From NCBI RefSeq assembly GCF_018403285.1, contig NZ_BOSJ01000003.1, positions 372,001 through 436,000 of the forward strand: a stretch of DNA of 64,000 nucleotides, read 5' to 3'. The position numbers were made by a program, and so were the translations under genes. The notes beneath the pieces were generated by a model. The model was not told where the DNA came from. It was given only the letters and a program-made list of their open reading frames with translations, and did no database searches. This DNA comes from Paenibacillus sp. J45TS6 (lineage in GTDB: Bacteria > Bacillota > Bacilli > Paenibacillales > Paenibacillaceae). This document shows, one piece after another, positions 42,720-53,100 of the stretch. The number at the start of each line of letters is the position of its first letter. The stretch's first letter is position 1.

Positions 42720-44084
42720 TCAATGTTCGTTTTCTAGATTCTCTTCCATTTTTTTGAGCTTTCGATAGATAACAGAACGATGAATACCTAATTTCTGAGC
42801 AGCTTCACTTATGTTACCCTGGCAGGAATCAAGTACCTTTTCAATATATCGTCCTTCTGTGATCGTTGTGAAATCTTTTAGTGAATGAAAATGGGACTGA
42901 TTGTTGTTAATGAAATGATCGAGTGCAAACCAGTCTGTAACGATTTCATTCATGTTTTTAAAAGGCAGATTATTGATAACGATTAATCGTTCAACGTAAT
43001 TACGTAATTCCCGCACATTTCCCGGCCAACTAAGCGATAACATGTGCTGAAATTCATCTGCACTTAATGAAAAATGTTTGTTGTATTTTTGATTGAATTC
43101 ATCTATAAACCTAGAGACGAGACCCACGATATCTAATTTACGATCACGAAGAGGAGGAATATGAATAGGGATGACGTTAATTCGGTAAAAGAGATCTTGT
43201 CTAAATTTTCCCTGCTTTACGAGTTTCCAAAGGTCACAGTTCGTAGCGGCAATGAAACGACAATCAACCTTAATATTTTCAATTCCTCCGACTCTTCGAA
43301 GTTCATTCGTCTCAATGACCCGAAGTAATTTTGTCTGCATATCTAGAGGCATCTCTGACAGCTCATCAAGAAATAGGATCCCTTGGTGAGCTGTTTCAAT
43401 AAGTCCTATTTTTCCTTTTGACTTACTGTCATAGACACCATCTTCATAGCCGAACATTTCATATTCAAATAAGGAACTCGGAATGGCAGCACAGTTTAAA
43501 GTGACAAAAGGACCATTAGAACGATTGCTTTTTTGGTGTATATAATTAGCAATCACTTCTTTACCTGTTCCCGATTCCCCTGTGATTAGAATTTTACTAT
43601 CGTAAGGAGCGATTTGGTCACATACTTTAATAATCTGTTTCATTGCAATACTTTCAGCCACAATATCAGGTGGAGATATGGAATTATCCAACTCATTAAT
43701 AATAGAAGCTTCAATTTTCTCAGCTTCTAGTTTACTTTCTTCAATAGGACATTCATTAGATGTCGTTACTACAAGCTGAATTTCTCCATCTGGCTCAAGG
43801 ATCGGAATGGAAGTAGATAGAATACTAAACCCTCGGTTGGTATTGATTTTTTTCGTAACCCTTTTTTTTGTTCTAATCGCTTCCATCGTAATCGAATAAT
43901 CGTAGTATCCCGCACTCACAAGATCCATGACGTTAGATCTTAAAATCTCTTCAAGTGGTATTCCAAGTGTAATTGCTGTAAATTCATTAGAAATTAAAAT
44001 ATTCCCTAAACGATCTGTTACGAAGAGGGTAGAAGGAAGATCATTCTGCTCATGCGATTTTCCTGAAATCTCTGTGTTTGTCAT
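42720..44084 (-). CDS. PAS/AAA+/Fis-type regulator with degenerate GAFTGA motif
   Basis: About 454 residues. N-terminal PAS domain (about 20-125), central AAA+ domain with Walker A GESGTGKEV and Walker B GILFLDELSEM, R-finger region and C-terminal Fis-type HTH (EAAQKLGIHRSVIYRKLKKM). The loop that contacts sigma-54 (GAFTGA in active family members) reads GVYDSK here (codons around 43430-43441). It may therefore work without sigma-54, like TyrR-type proteins. ATG 44084 fits the AAAGGA site better than the ATG at 44093. It lies downstream of and in the same direction as the CoA-transferase operon, separated by a terminator hairpin, and may control it. Confidence 0.85.
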   Translation of the reverse strand: MTNTEISGKSHEQNDLPSTLFVTDRLGNILISNEFTAITLGIPLEEILRSNVMDLVSAGYYDYSITMEAIRTKKRVTKKINTNRGFSILSTSIPILEPDGEIQLVVTTSNECPIEESKLEAEKIEASIINELDNSISPPDIVAESIAMKQIIKVCDQIAPYDSKILITGESGTGKEVIANYIHQKSNRSNGPFVTLNCAAIPSSLFEYEMFGYEDGVYDSKSKGKIGLIETAHQGILFLDELSEMPLDMQTKLLRVIETNELRRVGGIENIKVDCRFIAATNCDLWKLVKQGKFRQDLFYRINVIPIHIPPLRDRKLDIVGLVSRFIDEFNQKYNKHFSLSADEFQHMLSLSWPGNVRELRNYVERLIVINNLPFKNMNEIVTDWFALDHFINNNQSHFHSLKDFTTITEGRYIEKVLDSCQGNISEAAQKLGIHRSVIYRKLKKMEENLENEH

Positions 44085-44202
44085 AAGTGTCATTCCTTTA
44101 TCAGCAAACCAAGTTTATTTCATTAATAAGAAGTACATCTCTATTATAGGGGAGTTTAAACCATTCTAAACAAACGATATGAAAAGGAACATATCATAGA
44201 AA

Positions 44203-44233
44203 AGCCTGGACATTCAGGATGAATATCCAGGCT
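44203..44233 (-). terminator. Terminator of the CoA-transferase operon
   Basis: AGCCTGGACATTCA and TGAATATCCAGGCT arms (one mismatch) with a short loop; T-rich on the minus strand beyond the stem. Confidence 0.7.
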
Positions 44234-44244
44234 AAAGTGTGATA

Positions 44245-45207
44245 TTAAGCAAATGTTAACTCGCGTACCTCATGGAATTTAATTTTTCCAAGTTTTTCAA
44301 ATACTTGTTCAGCTTCTGCAAACATGGAAGTAATCATTTCCTCTACCGTTGTGATTTCGTTGCACAATCCGCAAATCTGACCAGCCATGACAGAACCATT
44401 ATCTGTGTCTCCTTCGAAAACAGCTCTACGCAGGGAGCCAAGAGATAATTTTTCTAATTCATCTCGGCTTGCTTTTGCATCTTCAAGTTCCAGGTATTTC
44501 GCAATCATACTATTCTTAATACTACGAACTGGTCCGCCGATACTACGGCCTGTTACTGTTGTGCTTGTATCTGTAGCTTCAAGTACTGCTTTTTTAAAGT
44601 TCTCGTGAGTTGGGCATTCAACAGTTGTTAAGAAACGAGTACCTACTTGTACACCTTGAGCACCTAAAGCAAAGGCAGCTGCAACACCGCGGCCGTCAGC
44701 AATACCGCCAGCACCGATTACAGGGATAGACACAGCGCTCACAACTTGAGGAAGAAGAGCCATTGTAGTCGTTTCGCCAACATGTCCGCCAGCTTCTGTT
44801 CCCTCAGCAACGACAGCGTCAACTCCTAAAGCTTCCATTTTCTTTGCGATTTTTACGGAAGGGACTACAGGAATAACAATAATATTGTTTTCTTTAAATG
44901 TTTGCATGTATGGAGCCGGAGTTCCCGCACCAGTCGTTACAATTTTAACACCTTCTTCAATAACGACTTGAATAAGTTCTGGGATGTTGTGCATCATGAG
45001 CATTAGGTTCACGGCAAACGGTTTATCTGTAATTTCACGAGTTTTACGAATTTCTTCACGAAGACGATCAGCGGATAATCCGCCAGAACCGATAATACCT
45101 AGCCCGCCTGCATTAGATACAGCACCTGCAAGAGGAGCAAGTGCAATTTGTGCCATAGCACCTTGGAAGATTGGGTATTTAATTCCTAGAAGTTTAGTAA
45201 TAGACAT
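44245..45207 (-). CDS. FabK-like enoyl reductase / nitronate monooxygenase family flavoprotein
   Basis: 320-residue FMN TIM barrel. Segments IKYPIFQGAMA, AGGLGIIGSGG, VTTGAGTPAPYM, AEGTEAGGHVG, IPVIGAGGIADGRGVAAAFALGAQGVQVGTRF and VMAGQICGL are very like FabK enoyl-ACP reductase II; nitronate monooxygenases share this fold. In an operon with a CoA-transferase and an organic-acid carrier it could reduce an enoyl-CoA rather than serve general fatty-acid synthesis. GGAGGAATT precedes the ATG. Confidence 0.82.
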   Translation of the reverse strand: MSITKLLGIKYPIFQGAMAQIALAPLAGAVSNAGGLGIIGSGGLSADRLREEIRKTREITDKPFAVNLMLMMHNIPELIQVVIEEGVKIVTTGAGTPAPYMQTFKENNIIVIPVVPSVKIAKKMEALGVDAVVAEGTEAGGHVGETTTMALLPQVVSAVSIPVIGAGGIADGRGVAAAFALGAQGVQVGTRFLTTVECPTHENFKKAVLEATDTSTTVTGRSIGGPVRSIKNSMIAKYLELEDAKASRDELEKLSLGSLRRAVFEGDTDNGSVMAGQICGLCNEITTVEEMITSMFAEAEQVFEKLGKIKFHEVRELTFA

Positions 45208-45266
45208 GTGTAATTCCTCCTAAATATAATGAAGTTTTTTTGATTCTTTTTTTTATTATTTATTTG

Positions 45267-46520
45267 TTATTCTGCTGCTTCCATTGACATCTGTTTGGAT
45301 GTTGAATTTTGTTTATTCTTTTTATCCATTGCGTTATAGACGAATGTTAACAGTAGACCAACTAGAGAAATAACGAGTGCGATGTAAAATGCGTTAGTGA
45401 AATTTCCATCATTCGCTGCAGCTACACTAGAAGCAATTCTTGGTCCAAAGAATGCAGCTCCAGAGTATCCGATGAAGACAACTCCGTAGTTCACACCATA
45501 ATATTTCATACCGAACTTTTCGCCTACAATGGAAGGGAAGATACCCATGGTTCCACCAAAGCAAAGTCCGATACCCACAATAGCAATGACAAAGCCAGTA
45601 ACTGTAGAAGACTGTGCAATAATAAACATCATGATTGAAATTACGAGATAGATCATCATAAGGCATTTAAATCTACCGATTTTATCGGAAACAGCACCCC
45701 AGAATACACGGCCCAAGCAATTGCTTAGACTGTACAAACTAACATAAAGTGCAGCTACTGCCGGAGTTAAACCGAACATCGTTTGACCAATTACAGAAGC
45801 ATTGGAGGTTACCATCATTCCGGACAATGCACCAATCAAGAACATAGATGCAATGACATAGAATAATGGAGTTTTGATCATTTCCTTCCAGTTGAGGTTC
45901 ACGCTGTTTTTTGCGCTTGAAGTGACTGGAGGAATCCAACCTTCCGGAATGTATCCTGCTGGTGCTGGCTTAACTAAGAAGCCGCAGCCTAGAATAATAA
46001 CCAGGAAGGCAATACCCAGAGTAACCATTGCCATATTAACACCGCTGCTGCTAATTAGAGCATTCGCGATAGGAGAAATAATCACTGTACCGCCACCGTA
46101 ACCAGCCGTTACGATACCAGCTGCAAGTCCGCGTTTATCTGGGAAAAGTTTCGCATTGTTACCAATCGTTGAAGCATATACAATACCTTGACCTATACCG
46201 GCGATTAAACCATATGTGATATAAAGCATCCATGGAGCGGTTGCTAGTCCGGATAGTAGGAACCCAAGACCAAACATCGTACCACCGATAAAAATGGCTT
46301 TCTTCGCTCCGCCTTTATCCACTAATTTACCGCCGAGAATCATTGGGACAGGAGAAATGGCAGCATTGATGGTAAATGCCATCATAATATCTCCCATCGA
46401 AGCATTAAATTTTTCGGATAATGGTAAAGCAAATATACTGAAGGCGTACACCGCACCTACACATAAATTAATGAGAGTAGAAGCCCACAAAATCGTCCAT
46501 CGATTCAGTTTTGTTTGCAT
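45267..46520 (-). CDS. MFS transporter, oxalate/formate antiporter (OFA) family
   Basis: 417 residues, 12 membrane segments. The N-terminus (RWTILWASTLINLCVGAVYAFSIFALPL) and YGLIAGIGQGIVYASTIGNNAKLFPDKRGLAAGIVTAGYGGG motif are the OFA-family signature. It probably carries a small organic anion used by the neighbouring CoA-transferase. Located between the CoA-transferase (24 nt upstream) and the flavoprotein gene (59 nt downstream). Confidence 0.87.
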   Translation of the reverse strand: MQTKLNRWTILWASTLINLCVGAVYAFSIFALPLSEKFNASMGDIMMAFTINAAISPVPMILGGKLVDKGGAKKAIFIGGTMFGLGFLLSGLATAPWMLYITYGLIAGIGQGIVYASTIGNNAKLFPDKRGLAAGIVTAGYGGGTVIISPIANALISSSGVNMAMVTLGIAFLVIILGCGFLVKPAPAGYIPEGWIPPVTSSAKNSVNLNWKEMIKTPLFYVIASMFLIGALSGMMVTSNASVIGQTMFGLTPAVAALYVSLYSLSNCLGRVFWGAVSDKIGRFKCLMMIYLVISIMMFIIAQSSTVTGFVIAIVGIGLCFGGTMGIFPSIVGEKFGMKYYGVNYGVVFIGYSGAAFFGPRIASSVAAANDGNFTNAFYIALVISLVGLLLTFVYNAMDKKNKQNSTSKQMSMEAAE

Positions 46521-46544
46521 GATTTTGTCCCTTTCTAGAAATTA

Positions 46545-48116
46545 TTAATTCTTCGATTGTTTAAAAAGAATGTTTTTTAATTCTCCCCATTGCTCTTGGA
46601 AGATACCAGGATCCATTTGTTTCAGATCAGGGGAGATAACAGGTTCAAATTCCATTTGATCTAGAATATGTTTTTGAAGATCAACACCTGGTGCAATTTC
46701 GGTCAGGGTCAATTTTCCGTTTAATAGTTCAAACACAGCACGTTCCGTTACATAGATAACAGGTTGGTTCGTTTTTGTCGCATAAGCACCGCTGAATGTG
46801 ATTTGCTGAACTTGTTTAACAAATTTTTTGGATTTACCTTCTTTAATAATGTTCAGTTTTCCATCTTCAACACGGACGTCTAATCCTCCAGCAGTAAACG
46901 TTCCTGCAAAGACTAATTTTTTAGCGGACTGAGATATATTAATGAAACCGCCGCATCCAGCAACACGAGTTCCGAATTTACTTACGTTCACATTGCCGTC
47001 TCCATCGGTTTGAGCCAGACCAAGTACGGAGAGGTCAATTCCGCCGCCATCATAAAAATCAAATTGTGCATGATGATCGACAATGGCTTCACTGTTATAT
47101 GCATGTCCAAAATCTTTCAGGCCTGCTGGTACACCGCCGATTGATCCTGCTTCGGTTGTAAGAATCAGCTGATCACTTACTCCTTCTTCCGCAGAAACGA
47201 TAGATACATTGACAGGAATGCCGACACCAAGATTAAGAATAGTGTTAGGTTTTAACTCAGCAGCAGAGCGGCGAGCAATCACTTTACGCTCATCAAGCGG
47301 AAGTGCTTCAATGCTTTCCGTTGGTACTTTGATATGACCTGAGAATGCTGGGTTGTACTGCGTGTTTTCCGTTTGGAAGTGATTTTCAGGACTAGCAACA
47401 ACGATGTGGTCAACTAGAATACCAGGAACCACAACATCTTTTGGACTTAGTGAGCCAGCCTTCGCAACCGATTCAACCTGAGCAATAACAATACCGCCCG
47501 AGTTACGTACCGCTTGAGCAATCGGAAGTACTTCCATATGGAGTCCTTCTTTTTCAAGGGTTAGATTTCCGTTTTCATCTGCTACTGTGCCTCGAATGAG
47601 AGCAACTTGAATAGGGAAGGATTTATAGAATAACCACTCTTCGCCTTCAAGTTCGATTACTTTTACGATATCTTCTTTTGTTGAGGGAGACATTTTGGCA
47701 CCTTCGATTCGTGGATCAACAAATGTGCCAAGTCCTACTTTTGTAATAACACCAGGACGTTTTGCTGCAATTTCACGATAGAGCTGAGTAATAACGCCTT
47801 GTGGCAGGTTGTAAGCTTCACATTTATCTTCTTCAATCAGTTTTGCCATAGCAGGTGAAGCAATAGCAATGCCGCCAATCCATCGTTTGATCAAGCCTTC
47901 ATGACCTAGATGACTCATTCCTTTGTCACGGCGATCACCGACTGCACTTGCATGAATTATGGTCAAATTTTTTGGATGACCTGTTTCAAGAAATCGTTTT
48001 TCGATCGCAATACCCATTTCTTCAGCCCAGCAGGACAATCCAAAACCACTTGCTGCCACTGTATCGCCATCATTAATCAGCTTTGCAGCTTCCATTGCAG
48101 TAATAACTTTTGACAT
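46545..48116 (-). CDS. Family I CoA-transferase (acetate/propionate/3-oxoacid type, fused subunits)
   Basis: 523 residues carrying both CoA-transferase halves. The N-terminal half has the Gly-rich VAASGFGLS loop; the C-terminal half has NLGVGIPVNVS and the catalytic Glu in ILTTEAGSIGGVP. Moves CoA between short-chain acyl-CoA and a free acid. First gene of the CoA-transferase/OFA carrier/flavoprotein operon, with repeated palindromes upstream (48157-48235). The acid is unknown. Confidence 0.87.
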   Translation of the reverse strand: MSKVITAMEAAKLINDGDTVAASGFGLSCWAEEMGIAIEKRFLETGHPKNLTIIHASAVGDRRDKGMSHLGHEGLIKRWIGGIAIASPAMAKLIEEDKCEAYNLPQGVITQLYREIAAKRPGVITKVGLGTFVDPRIEGAKMSPSTKEDIVKVIELEGEEWLFYKSFPIQVALIRGTVADENGNLTLEKEGLHMEVLPIAQAVRNSGGIVIAQVESVAKAGSLSPKDVVVPGILVDHIVVASPENHFQTENTQYNPAFSGHIKVPTESIEALPLDERKVIARRSAAELKPNTILNLGVGIPVNVSIVSAEEGVSDQLILTTEAGSIGGVPAGLKDFGHAYNSEAIVDHHAQFDFYDGGGIDLSVLGLAQTDGDGNVNVSKFGTRVAGCGGFINISQSAKKLVFAGTFTAGGLDVRVEDGKLNIIKEGKSKKFVKQVQQITFSGAYATKTNQPVIYVTERAVFELLNGKLTLTEIAPGVDLQKHILDQMEFEPVISPDLKQMDPGIFQEQWGELKNILFKQSKN

Positions 48117-48156
48117 TAGGACACACCCCTTATTATCTTAATCCAATATTTGTATA

Positions 48157-48235
48157 GTGAAAGGATTCACATGTTATCATAGATCTCTGTATTCATTTTC
48201 TTAAGTCAGACACAAATGTTTGTGAATACTTTCAC
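48157..48235. promoter_or_regulatory. Pair of inverted-copy operators GTGAAAGNATTCAC
   Basis: GTGAAAGGATTCAC (48157-48170) and GTGAATACTTTCAC (48222-48235), the second being the reverse complement form GTGAAAGTATTCAC. Centres are 65 nt apart. CACAAATGTTTGTG at 48211-48224 overlaps the distal copy. Likely sites for a regulator of the CoA-transferase operon. Confidence 0.6.
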
Positions 48236-48786
48236 TTGTATCTTAGTGCAAGTTTTTTTTTCCGTCAATTGAAGGGAAGATGGCATTATGATCCGGAAAT
48301 TGTGTAGATAAATTGCTACAAAAAATGGGCTATTTTCTGCTTTTGAGCAGTGAGTATGTACTCTACAAATAAGAGAAACAAGAAAAAATGAGATGAAATA
48401 GTGAAAATCGGTGTAGCTTTTCAGCTTTAATTTTTTGGCTGATTATAATAAAAAAGGCTGTTACTATTCCATTCTAAATGGAGATGGGTATGAGATTTAT
48501 AAGGATTTTTTGATGCTAAAGTGAGTTAAATCATAGAAATGAATATCTAATTTCTGAGCAATCTCTAAACGAAGCTGATGTGGTAATAGATAAAATGAGA
48601 GTATAAATCATAGTTTGAACAGTTTATGAATTACACAGAGAATATTCATTTGCAGGAATCAAGACAGAAATTTCGCATTTTTCGTTTTCTTGCGACAACA
48701 TATTTTGGCTTAATGCAGGAACGAGACGGAGATACGCTAACTGTTGTGCTTGTAGGTTATGAGCGCATCATAGCGGGAGAAAACGT

Positions 48787-48825
48787 AAAAAGAGCCATAC
48801 TTTTCGTAAGCATGACTCTTTTCTT
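48787..48825. terminator. Terminator of the CDF gene
   Basis: AAAAGAGCCATAC and GCATGACTCTTTT arms; on the minus strand the stem is followed by a T tract (complement of the A run at 48787-48791). Confidence 0.75.
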
Positions 48826-48835
48826 ATACATCATT

Positions 48836-49837
48836 TTATTTTACGATTTCAGAATCCTTTTTAATCCAACTCGTAATTCCATCATCTTCAATAATAGAAA
48901 TGACTGCATCAGCGATGTCTGGATTTTGCATGAGTTTCTCCTGGATCCGGAACTTGACATCATCAGCATCCGCAAGCGTCAGTCCTTTATGAAGTTCAAT
49001 TAAACCTTCCACATGGTAATAACGTCCTTCCTGAATAATGCGCATCATTTGGATATCCGCCACATGCGTATCTGCAAAAATCGTCTGAGACACCTTGTCT
49101 TCGATATCTTGAGGGGCAGCAACCCCGATCAGACCAATCATGTTGTCATAACCGACTCGGAAAGCAACGGCAATCATCAAACACCCAATGAGTGTGGTTA
49201 CGATTCCATCTAAGAGTGCAAAGTTAGTGAGTACAATGACAACGACAGAGATCAAAGCAAAAAGTGCACCTAATACTGCAACCACATCTTCATAGAATAC
49301 AAGTCTTGTTGGCGGGGCAGCTCGCCCTACATTTTTGATGGCAGCGGGAACAAGAGCAAATCCTTTCGCCTCAGGAGCGCGCGATTCCTTGAGAATCTCT
49401 TTCATCGCTTTAAACAAAATGGCACCATCAATGAGAATATTCAGCACCAATACACCAATATTAATCCATAGACCACCTGAATGGCCGGCAGGATGCTGCA
49501 ATAAATGAATTCCTTCATGAATGGTCTCATAGGCCATAATCGTTACGACGATGACAGCAATCATACAGAAAATGTTGATTACACGTCCAAATCCAGTAGG
49601 GAAGCGATCGGTGGGCTTTTTCTCAGACAATACACTGCCGACAAAGACAAATCCCTGATTAATGGCGTCTGCGAGCGAATGCATGGCTGAGGCAAACATG
49701 GCTCCGCTGCCACTGAATATAAATGCTCCTCCTTTGCATAAAGCAAGCACCGCATTACCCGCCATAGCGATGGCGGACGAAGCATTTCCTTTCTTTACGA
49801 GAGAAATAAAACTTTCTGATTTCGGTTGTTCGATCAC
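48836..49837 (-). CDS. Cation diffusion facilitator (CDF) family transporter
   Basis: 333 residues with about six membrane segments and a C-terminal cytoplasmic domain. The first metal-site motif is HSLAD (helix II); the second helix-V site reads FYEDV in place of the usual HDxxD, so metal preference may differ from classical zinc exporters. GTG start with AGGAGG about 12 nt upstream. Confidence 0.82.
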   Translation of the reverse strand: MIEQPKSESFISLVKKGNASSAIAMAGNAVLALCKGGAFIFSGSGAMFASAMHSLADAINQGFVFVGSVLSEKKPTDRFPTGFGRVINIFCMIAVIVVTIMAYETIHEGIHLLQHPAGHSGGLWINIGVLVLNILIDGAILFKAMKEILKESRAPEAKGFALVPAAIKNVGRAAPPTRLVFYEDVVAVLGALFALISVVVIVLTNFALLDGIVTTLIGCLMIAVAFRVGYDNMIGLIGVAAPQDIEDKVSQTIFADTHVADIQMMRIIQEGRYYHVEGLIELHKGLTLADADDVKFRIQEKLMQNPDIADAVISIIEDDGITSWIKKDSEIVK

Positions 49838-50142
49838 TTTTTCTTTTCCTCCTAGAGAACATTTGTAAAAGATGTTTTGAAATAAGACAAGCTCGCTTCA
49901 TATCCATGTTTTTCCATGCAACTGAATTATAACTTTTTTTACCCATTTTGGGTTGATGTAAAAAGGGCTGTGAAACTTTTATTTTTCATTATGTATTCCA
50001 GAAACATCTTTGATTTTTACAGTAATATCTATAGTTTGTCAGGTTTTCGTCAACCAGGATACCCGTCATAATAGATCAGGAAGCGTCACAAAGTGATTTG
50101 AAAGCGTTTGCTTTGTGGTGTAATCATAAGGGAGGGAACGTA
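49838..50142. other. Divergent promoter region CDF / xylanase
   Basis: No gene. AT-rich with a cre-like site at 50099-50112 (TGAAAGCGTTTGCT, two mismatches to the CcpA consensus) 30 nt before the xylanase start codon. Confidence 0.6.
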
Positions 50143-53100
50143 ATGAGGAGTAAAATATCAAGTGTATTAGCTTTCATCATGTGCATAACCATCATGGCAC
50201 CACAAGGTTTATGGCTTCCCAAAGCAGATGCTGCTTCAGTCGGTGATACGGTTGTAAGCAGTGATTTTGAAACAGGAGTTGATCAGTGGTTCAAGCGTGG
50301 TTCTGAAACGGTTACACAAAGTACGTATGATGCGCAGAGCGGCAACGGAAGTTTGCTGACAACGGGGCGTACGGCGACATGGAATGGACCAGGGATGAAT
50401 GTAACAGAAAAACTGGTAAAGGGTGCTACCTATGAGTTCTCAATCTATGCCAAATTAAAAGAAGCAGGTTCAGCTACCATTGAATTGACACTGAACCAAT
50501 CTGATTTACCAAAAATAGATGGTAAAGAGAATCCGGCTACTTACGTCAAAATTGACTCAAATACCGTAACAGAAGCCGACTGGGTACATCTAGAAGGACA
50601 GCTTCAAGTTGATAAGCGTGCGAGCGGATATCAAGTGTATGTACAATCTACCGACAATGCAACGGTTGATTATTACATCGATACGTTCTCTGCTAAACTT
50701 GTCAAACTGCCAGAAGACTCTGAGCCAACATTACCGGGTGATGGGGAAATTGATCAATCAGGTAATATATTCGATTTTGAAGACGGCCAAGGTAAATGGA
50801 TTCGTCGCTTTGGAGATGGTCAGATAAGTGTCACTGATCAAGCTAATCATACTTCAGGCGGTTCAAAAAGCTTGCTGACTACCATTTCTCAGCAAGATGA
50901 TGGACCCATTCTCGATGTACTAGAAAAGATGAATCCAAACGATAAATACGACTTATCCGCATGGGTGAAAATGGCACCTGATTCGAAGCCTACGACACTT
51001 CGAATATCAGTTCAATCAGGCGAAAACAGCTTTTCAAATGTGTCCTCAACCGTACTTGTTACATCAGGAGAGTGGATACAGTTGAAAGGTACATATACTG
51101 TACCTCCGGCACCTGAAGTACTTAAGGTTTATGTTGAATCAGCAGAACAGCCTGCTGAGGCAAGATCGTTTTACCTAGATGATTTTCAGATATCATTAAG
51201 TGCTCCTGCATCAGGTCCAAAGCCGTTGCCAATTCAGACTGACATTGACGCACTCAAAACGGTTTATGAGAAATACTTCGATATTGGGGCAGCAGTGGAA
51301 CCCCCTCAATTAAGTGGAAACATTCAGCAGCTTCTTGATTTCCACTATAATTCGGTTGTAGCTGAGAACTCAATGAAACCGCAGTCCCTGAGTCCGTCCG
51401 AAGGAAATTGGAACTTTTCATCAGCGGATAAAATTGCAAAATATGCGATGGACAATAACCTGAATTTACGGCTGCATACCCTTGCGTGGCACTCACAGGC
51501 TGCAGAGTGGATGTTTCAGGATGAGAATAAAAAACCTCTAGAAGCAACACCAGAAAATAAACAACTCGTACTGAAAAGACTAACGAAATATATACAAGAT
51601 GTGCTTCGCCACTACAAAGAAATGGGAGTCACCATTCATGATATTGATGTAGTTAATGAAGTCATTGACGAAGGACAGCCGGACGGTATGCGTAAAAGTG
51701 AATGGTACCGGTTAACGGGTACAGACTTTATTAAGACTGCATTTATCGTCGCTAGAGAAGAGCTTCCAACTGCGAAGCTGTATATCAATGACTATAATAC
51801 ACACAGTCCGAAAAAACGCGATGCTATGTTTGATCTTGTTATGAAACTTAAAGACGAAGGTGTACCTATCGATGGAGTCGGTCACCAAACACATATTAAT
51901 ATCAGCGGTCCTTCCATTGAGCAAATCTCAGATTCGATTCGAAAATTCGGTGAAGCAGGTTTTGATAATCAATTAACAGAGGTTGACGTATCTGTATACA
52001 CCAACAATACTACGAGCTATGATACGATTCCTGAGAACTTGCTCGTATCGCAAGGGTACCGATACAAAGAATTATTCAAAGAGTTGATACGTCTAGATGA
52101 TCTTGGAAGAACAGATAAGAATCCTGAAGGATGGATTAGCAATGTGACACTTTGGGGCATAGCAGATGATCACACCTGGCTCCATAACCGTCCGATCGAT
52201 CGCCAGGATGCACCTTTCCCATTTGACAAACAACATCAAATCAAATATGCATACTGGGGAATGGTGGAAGCGGTAAATACAACAATCCCTTCCAAACTTC
52301 CTGTCTCCGGAAAAGCGGCTACCGCAGCGCAAGGTACACCAAAAGCAGGGGATCCTCAAGATATTGCCTGGGGTACAATTCCGGCTATGAAAACGGAAAG
52401 TCTTGGTACACTTGAAGCAGATGTAAAATTGTTGTGGGACGCGCTTCATTTATATGTTCGAGTGGCAGTAAAAGATAACACGAAAGACTCTACAGATAAG
52501 ATTGAACTGTTTACGGATGAGGGTGGTAACAATAAACGGACATTTACACGTGGTGACTCATCAGTAACTGAAATAGAAGGTGGATATGTACTAACAACGG
52601 CAATTCCACTGGAAGGAAAGCTCGGAGATAAAGTCAAATTCGATGTAAGAGTAACTGACCTTGGTGTTAATGACGGCTCTGAACAGGGCGGGAATGGCAT
52701 GATCGTATCTTGGAGTGACCCGCGGAATGCGCAGGAGCACGATACACAAGGGTACGGGGTACTCACTTATATTGAAGCTACGAAAATCGGCACCGCTATC
52801 AAAGGTACACCTATCATTGATGGAGAACTGGATGCAGTTTGGGCGGGTGCACCTGTGTATAAAACGGATGTGAAAGTTGAACAGACAGGCAGTGGAGCAG
52901 CCAAAGCAGATTTCCGCACGATGTGGGATGATGAGAACTTATACGTATATGCGATGGTCACAGACAGCGTATTAAGCGATGCTATTAAAGAAAGTGCTCA
53001 TGAACAAGATTCCATTGAAATTTTTGTGGATCAGAATAATGGAAAGACAACAGCATATCAAGATGATGATGGTCAGTATCGTATTAATTTCAAAAATGTG

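Larger units (their letters stand above)
48117..48835. other. Long promoter region upstream of the CoA-transferase operon
   Basis: No convincing gene. Contains the palindrome pair (48157-48235), a small hairpin CTGCTTTTGAGCAG near 48338 and a terminator for the CDF gene (48787-48825). A plus-strand frame at 48626-49003 reads through that terminator and antisense to the CDF gene, so I do not count it. Confidence 0.65.

Noticed and set aside
48248-48263. Possible sigma-54 promoter before the CoA-transferase operon (TTGC with GG upstream on the minus strand)
   Set aside because: The GG and GC elements are 12 nt apart; the sigma-54 spacing needs 10, and the rest of the -24 element does not match.
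48626-49003. Plus-strand frame of 125 codons
   Set aside because: It runs through the CDF terminator and antisense into the CDF gene, has no ribosome binding site and shows no recognisable domain.
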